Of a stretch of 64,000 nt of DNA, positions 61,801-64,000 are shown in pieces (the stretch's first letter is position 1; the number at the start of each line of letters is the position of its first letter). The position numbers were made by a program, and so were the translations under genes. Below the pieces are notes generated by a model. That model was not told where the DNA came from. It did no database searches and saw nothing but the letters and a program-made list of their open reading frames with translations. Source of the stretch: Casuarina equisetifolia (Eukaryota > Streptophyta > Magnoliopsida > Fagales > Casuarinaceae); contig CM052360.1 of NCBI GenBank assembly GCA_028551475.1, forward strand, positions 8,048,501-8,112,500, written 5' to 3'.

Positions 61801-63450
61801 TGTTGGAATATGTTTTAATGATATTAGAATATATAAATATTTTGATAATGAAGAAAAATAGATATTATAATATGATAATATTATAACCATTTCGTTGGAA
61901 TATATTGATAATTAAATAGAATTATAATATAGAAATATTATAATTAATATTTGATTATTTATAAGTTTCATATGAAAAATAATGCTGAAATTGTATGCAA
62001 GAAATTGGGTTACATTGAGCCTAGTCCACAAGTCTGACTAAGTCCAGACTATGTGATCTAGTCCAGAGAGGTGCGACCCAAGCCTAAAGCGCGACCTAGT
62101 GCGCGACCCAGTCAAGAAAGCGCGACCCGCAACCAACTTAAGCGTTGCGACCTAAAACCCAACCCACAATGACGCCATGACTTCCTGGTAGATTTGGCCA
62201 CCCATTTCACCTCTAATCAAGGCGCAAGATAGCTCGTTGGAAAGCTAATGAAGAGGAGAAGCTTTTTGTGAAGAAAAATAAAAAACCCACTAGTTAGAGA
62301 GGATCAACTTAAAGAAATGGTGAAGTTCGTCGAGTTATTGCCCTAATTGCTTAAAAGTGAAATTAGAAGCAAATTAGAGAATTTTTTAAGATGATTTCAA
62401 AGGGTCTTTGTAAGGTAAAAGATGCTCTATCAATCTGTGAAGGACCCACGAAGAATTGATTCAAGATTAGAGAGAATTGAAGAAGATTTGAGTGAGACCC
62501 GAAACTTGCTTCGCAGAACCTGAATTACAAAACTTTAAGTTAAGACCAAAATTGCACCGTTTTAGATGGGGTTTTGAAATAAACGAAGGCAAAACCTTAG
62601 CCCCAACATTCTATCTCTCTCAAGCTCAAAAATGGACAGAGAAGAAGGAAATAAAGAACTCCAATGAGAAGAAGATTTAATGGTGTTCAAAAGTGTCAAA
62701 ACGACTCTTTAAAGTGATAAGTTAGTTATTCTGAAGGTATTTAAGTAAGTTTGTCTTCACCATTGCTATAAACCTAAAAATCAAAAGCAAAGAAAGTAAT
62801 CTATAAAGTATCTCATACTATTTATTCTAGCTCATCCAAACCTATGATTTTGATCTACATTGGGTGATTAACTTCTAAGCTCATTACTTGCTCATTAAAG
62901 AATCAATTTGTGCTTCATTATACTTTATTATTGAAGTTGATTTTCTGTAGGTAGACTCTGCTAGTGTTTGATCAAATTTGCGGCTTTTGTCCATACTACT
63001 ATGTATTGAGCCTCTAACAGTTGTTTAAAGCTTCTAAACTTATATTGCATATCTTACAGAAGCTTAGATCAAAATTTGTAATAAGCTTAATAAATTTTGA
63101 CTTGTTGATGTATGTTGAGACACATATTGTAATTGTGATCCTTGGCATAAAGATTATTTGACTCCCTAAGGAAGAGTTAGAAAGTGTAGGAGAAAGTTTC
63201 TCCTAGCTTTGTAGTAAAGTAGACTTCAATCAGTTGTGTTGAAGGAAAAAAGGGTACAAGTAGGTGAAATGACCAAACCACCGTGTAAATTGGTGTCTCA
63301 TCTTCCTTATGTTTGATTAGCTTGCTAATTAAGCTTTATATTTTTTAATGCAATATTTGATTGCATAAAACGTAATTGAACACAATAAAAGTGATTTTTA
63401 AAAGAGAAACCTAATTCACCCCCCCTCTTAGGTTGTTATAGGATCTAACA
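61801..63450 (+). mobile_element. Solo LTR, Copia type, with target duplication
   Basis: The 1650-bp segment starts TGTTGGAATA and ends GGATCTAACA. CATAT lies directly on both sides (61796-61800 and 63451-63455) as a 5-bp target duplication. No primer site, polypurine tract or coding interior lies inside. The end region AATTCACCCCCCCTCTTAGG (starting near 63412) is a hallmark I know from long LTRs of SIRE/Maximus-type Copia elements. A solo LTR arises when the two LTRs of a full element recombine. It sits inside an older retroelement remnant. Confidence 0.85.
62069..62165. repeat. GCGACC motif cluster in solo LTR
   Basis: Within 100 bp there are five copies of a GTGCGACC/GCGCGACC/TTGCGACC motif spaced about 12-30 bp apart, in otherwise AT-rich DNA. 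This is a CpG-dense island inside the LTR and could be a promoter or factor-binding array of the ancestral element. Confidence 0.75.
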
Positions 63451-64000
63451 CATATCTCCCTCTCCAACACCACCTTGCTATTATTATACTCCCTACTAAA
63501 CAACCAACACTATCTTGGATGGACATGGTTGATAAGGAGTGCCAATGAAACAAATTTGCTACGTTGGACTATGATAGTGACAAAAAAGATGAATCTAAGA
63601 CTTAAGAATATAAAGAATAAAGGGAAAACTATGAATTGGATAAAGAGATCTTTTTGTATACATACATTTTCTCCCAAGTAATTACAAAATCACAAAAACA
63701 AGAACTAAAGAAGAACCCTCAATTAGCTAATTGGCTAGAATAAGAAAAATAGTACACACAAGCAATTGGTATATTACCAATGAAGGATATTAGAGCTCTT
63801 GTAAAGAAGTAGGATAATACGATAATGGAATTGAAGCCTATCTTTGTAAAATAAAGCCTAAAATAGATGAGAAGTAGCTAATACTTAGAACAACATGTGG
63901 ATGAGACTATTGCCATCCATACTAAAAAAGGTTATTTGTTGTACTTAACTTCAACCAAATGCAGAGCCATATGGAAGTTTTTATACAAGAATGGATTTAC

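Larger units (their letters stand above)
60760..64000 (+). mobile_element. Old gag-like retroelement remnant, split by a solo LTR
   Basis: On the plus strand at about 60.78-61.75 kb there is degraded sequence with a gag/coat-like character: a charged helical part followed by Cys- and Lys-rich sequence near 61.6 kb that resembles a worn zinc knuckle. The same kind of Lys-rich sequence resumes after the solo LTR, from 63456 to the end of the window. The family is unresolved (Ty3-type or pararetrovirus-like are both possible). It is broken in many places and runs off the window. Confidence 0.4.

Noticed and set aside
1-64000. CRISPR arrays, bacterial operons, phage or plasmid modules
   Set aside because: Genes have many GT-AG introns and plant families. 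Repeats are transposon- or microsatellite-type, and no regular repeat-spacer structure exists.

Overview
This looks like nuclear DNA from a flowering plant, most likely a woody eudicot. The genes are intron-rich with GT-AG introns, the intergenic DNA is AT-rich, and the best-recognised products are plant-specific or plant-typed: an ILR1-type auxin-conjugate hydrolase, an ARG1-LIKE J-protein, a GIS/ZFP-type C2H2 repressor and a plastid LRR protein. The species cannot be named from the sequence alone.

Layout. Six protein-coding genes are supported. (1) 3713-9698, minus: an 18-exon plastid-targeted leucine-rich-repeat (RNI-like) protein resembling Arabidopsis EMB2004. (2) 11658-11861, plus: a tiny secreted arabinogalactan-peptide-like protein. 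(3) 12386-14654, minus: an IAA-amino acid hydrolase (ILR1-like, M20 family). (4) 26593-31480, minus: an 11-exon J-domain protein of the ARG1/ARL gravitropism family. (5) 36695-37453, minus: a single-exon C2H2 zinc-finger repressor. (6) 43024-46875, minus: a SAM-domain protein. Five of the six are on the minus strand; they are far apart and show no operon-like or pathway clustering.

Between the genes lies transposon debris. A Copia-type LTR element with two ~460-bp LTRs, a Met-tRNA-type primer site, a polypurine tract and a 5-bp target duplication fills 17845-24412. It sits about 50 bp inside a plausible 5' gene end. The right end, 55.3-64 kb, is retroelement-rich: a much older minus-strand Copia copy (about 55.8-60.7 kb), then an old gag-like remnant split by a 1.65-kb solo LTR (61801-63450) that has its own 5-bp target duplication. 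A short SINE with a 13-bp target duplication (48151-48307) and a TRIM-like LTR with a primer site (15048-15188) were also found.

Large stretches (1-3.7 kb, 31.5-36.5 kb, 37.5-43 kb, 48.3-55.3 kb) hold only short unrecognised reading frames and simple repeats. I found no tRNA or rRNA gene, no CRISPR array and no clear new biological system. The most useful observations are the precise transposon boundaries, the nested insertions and a few unexplained repeats and palindromes.
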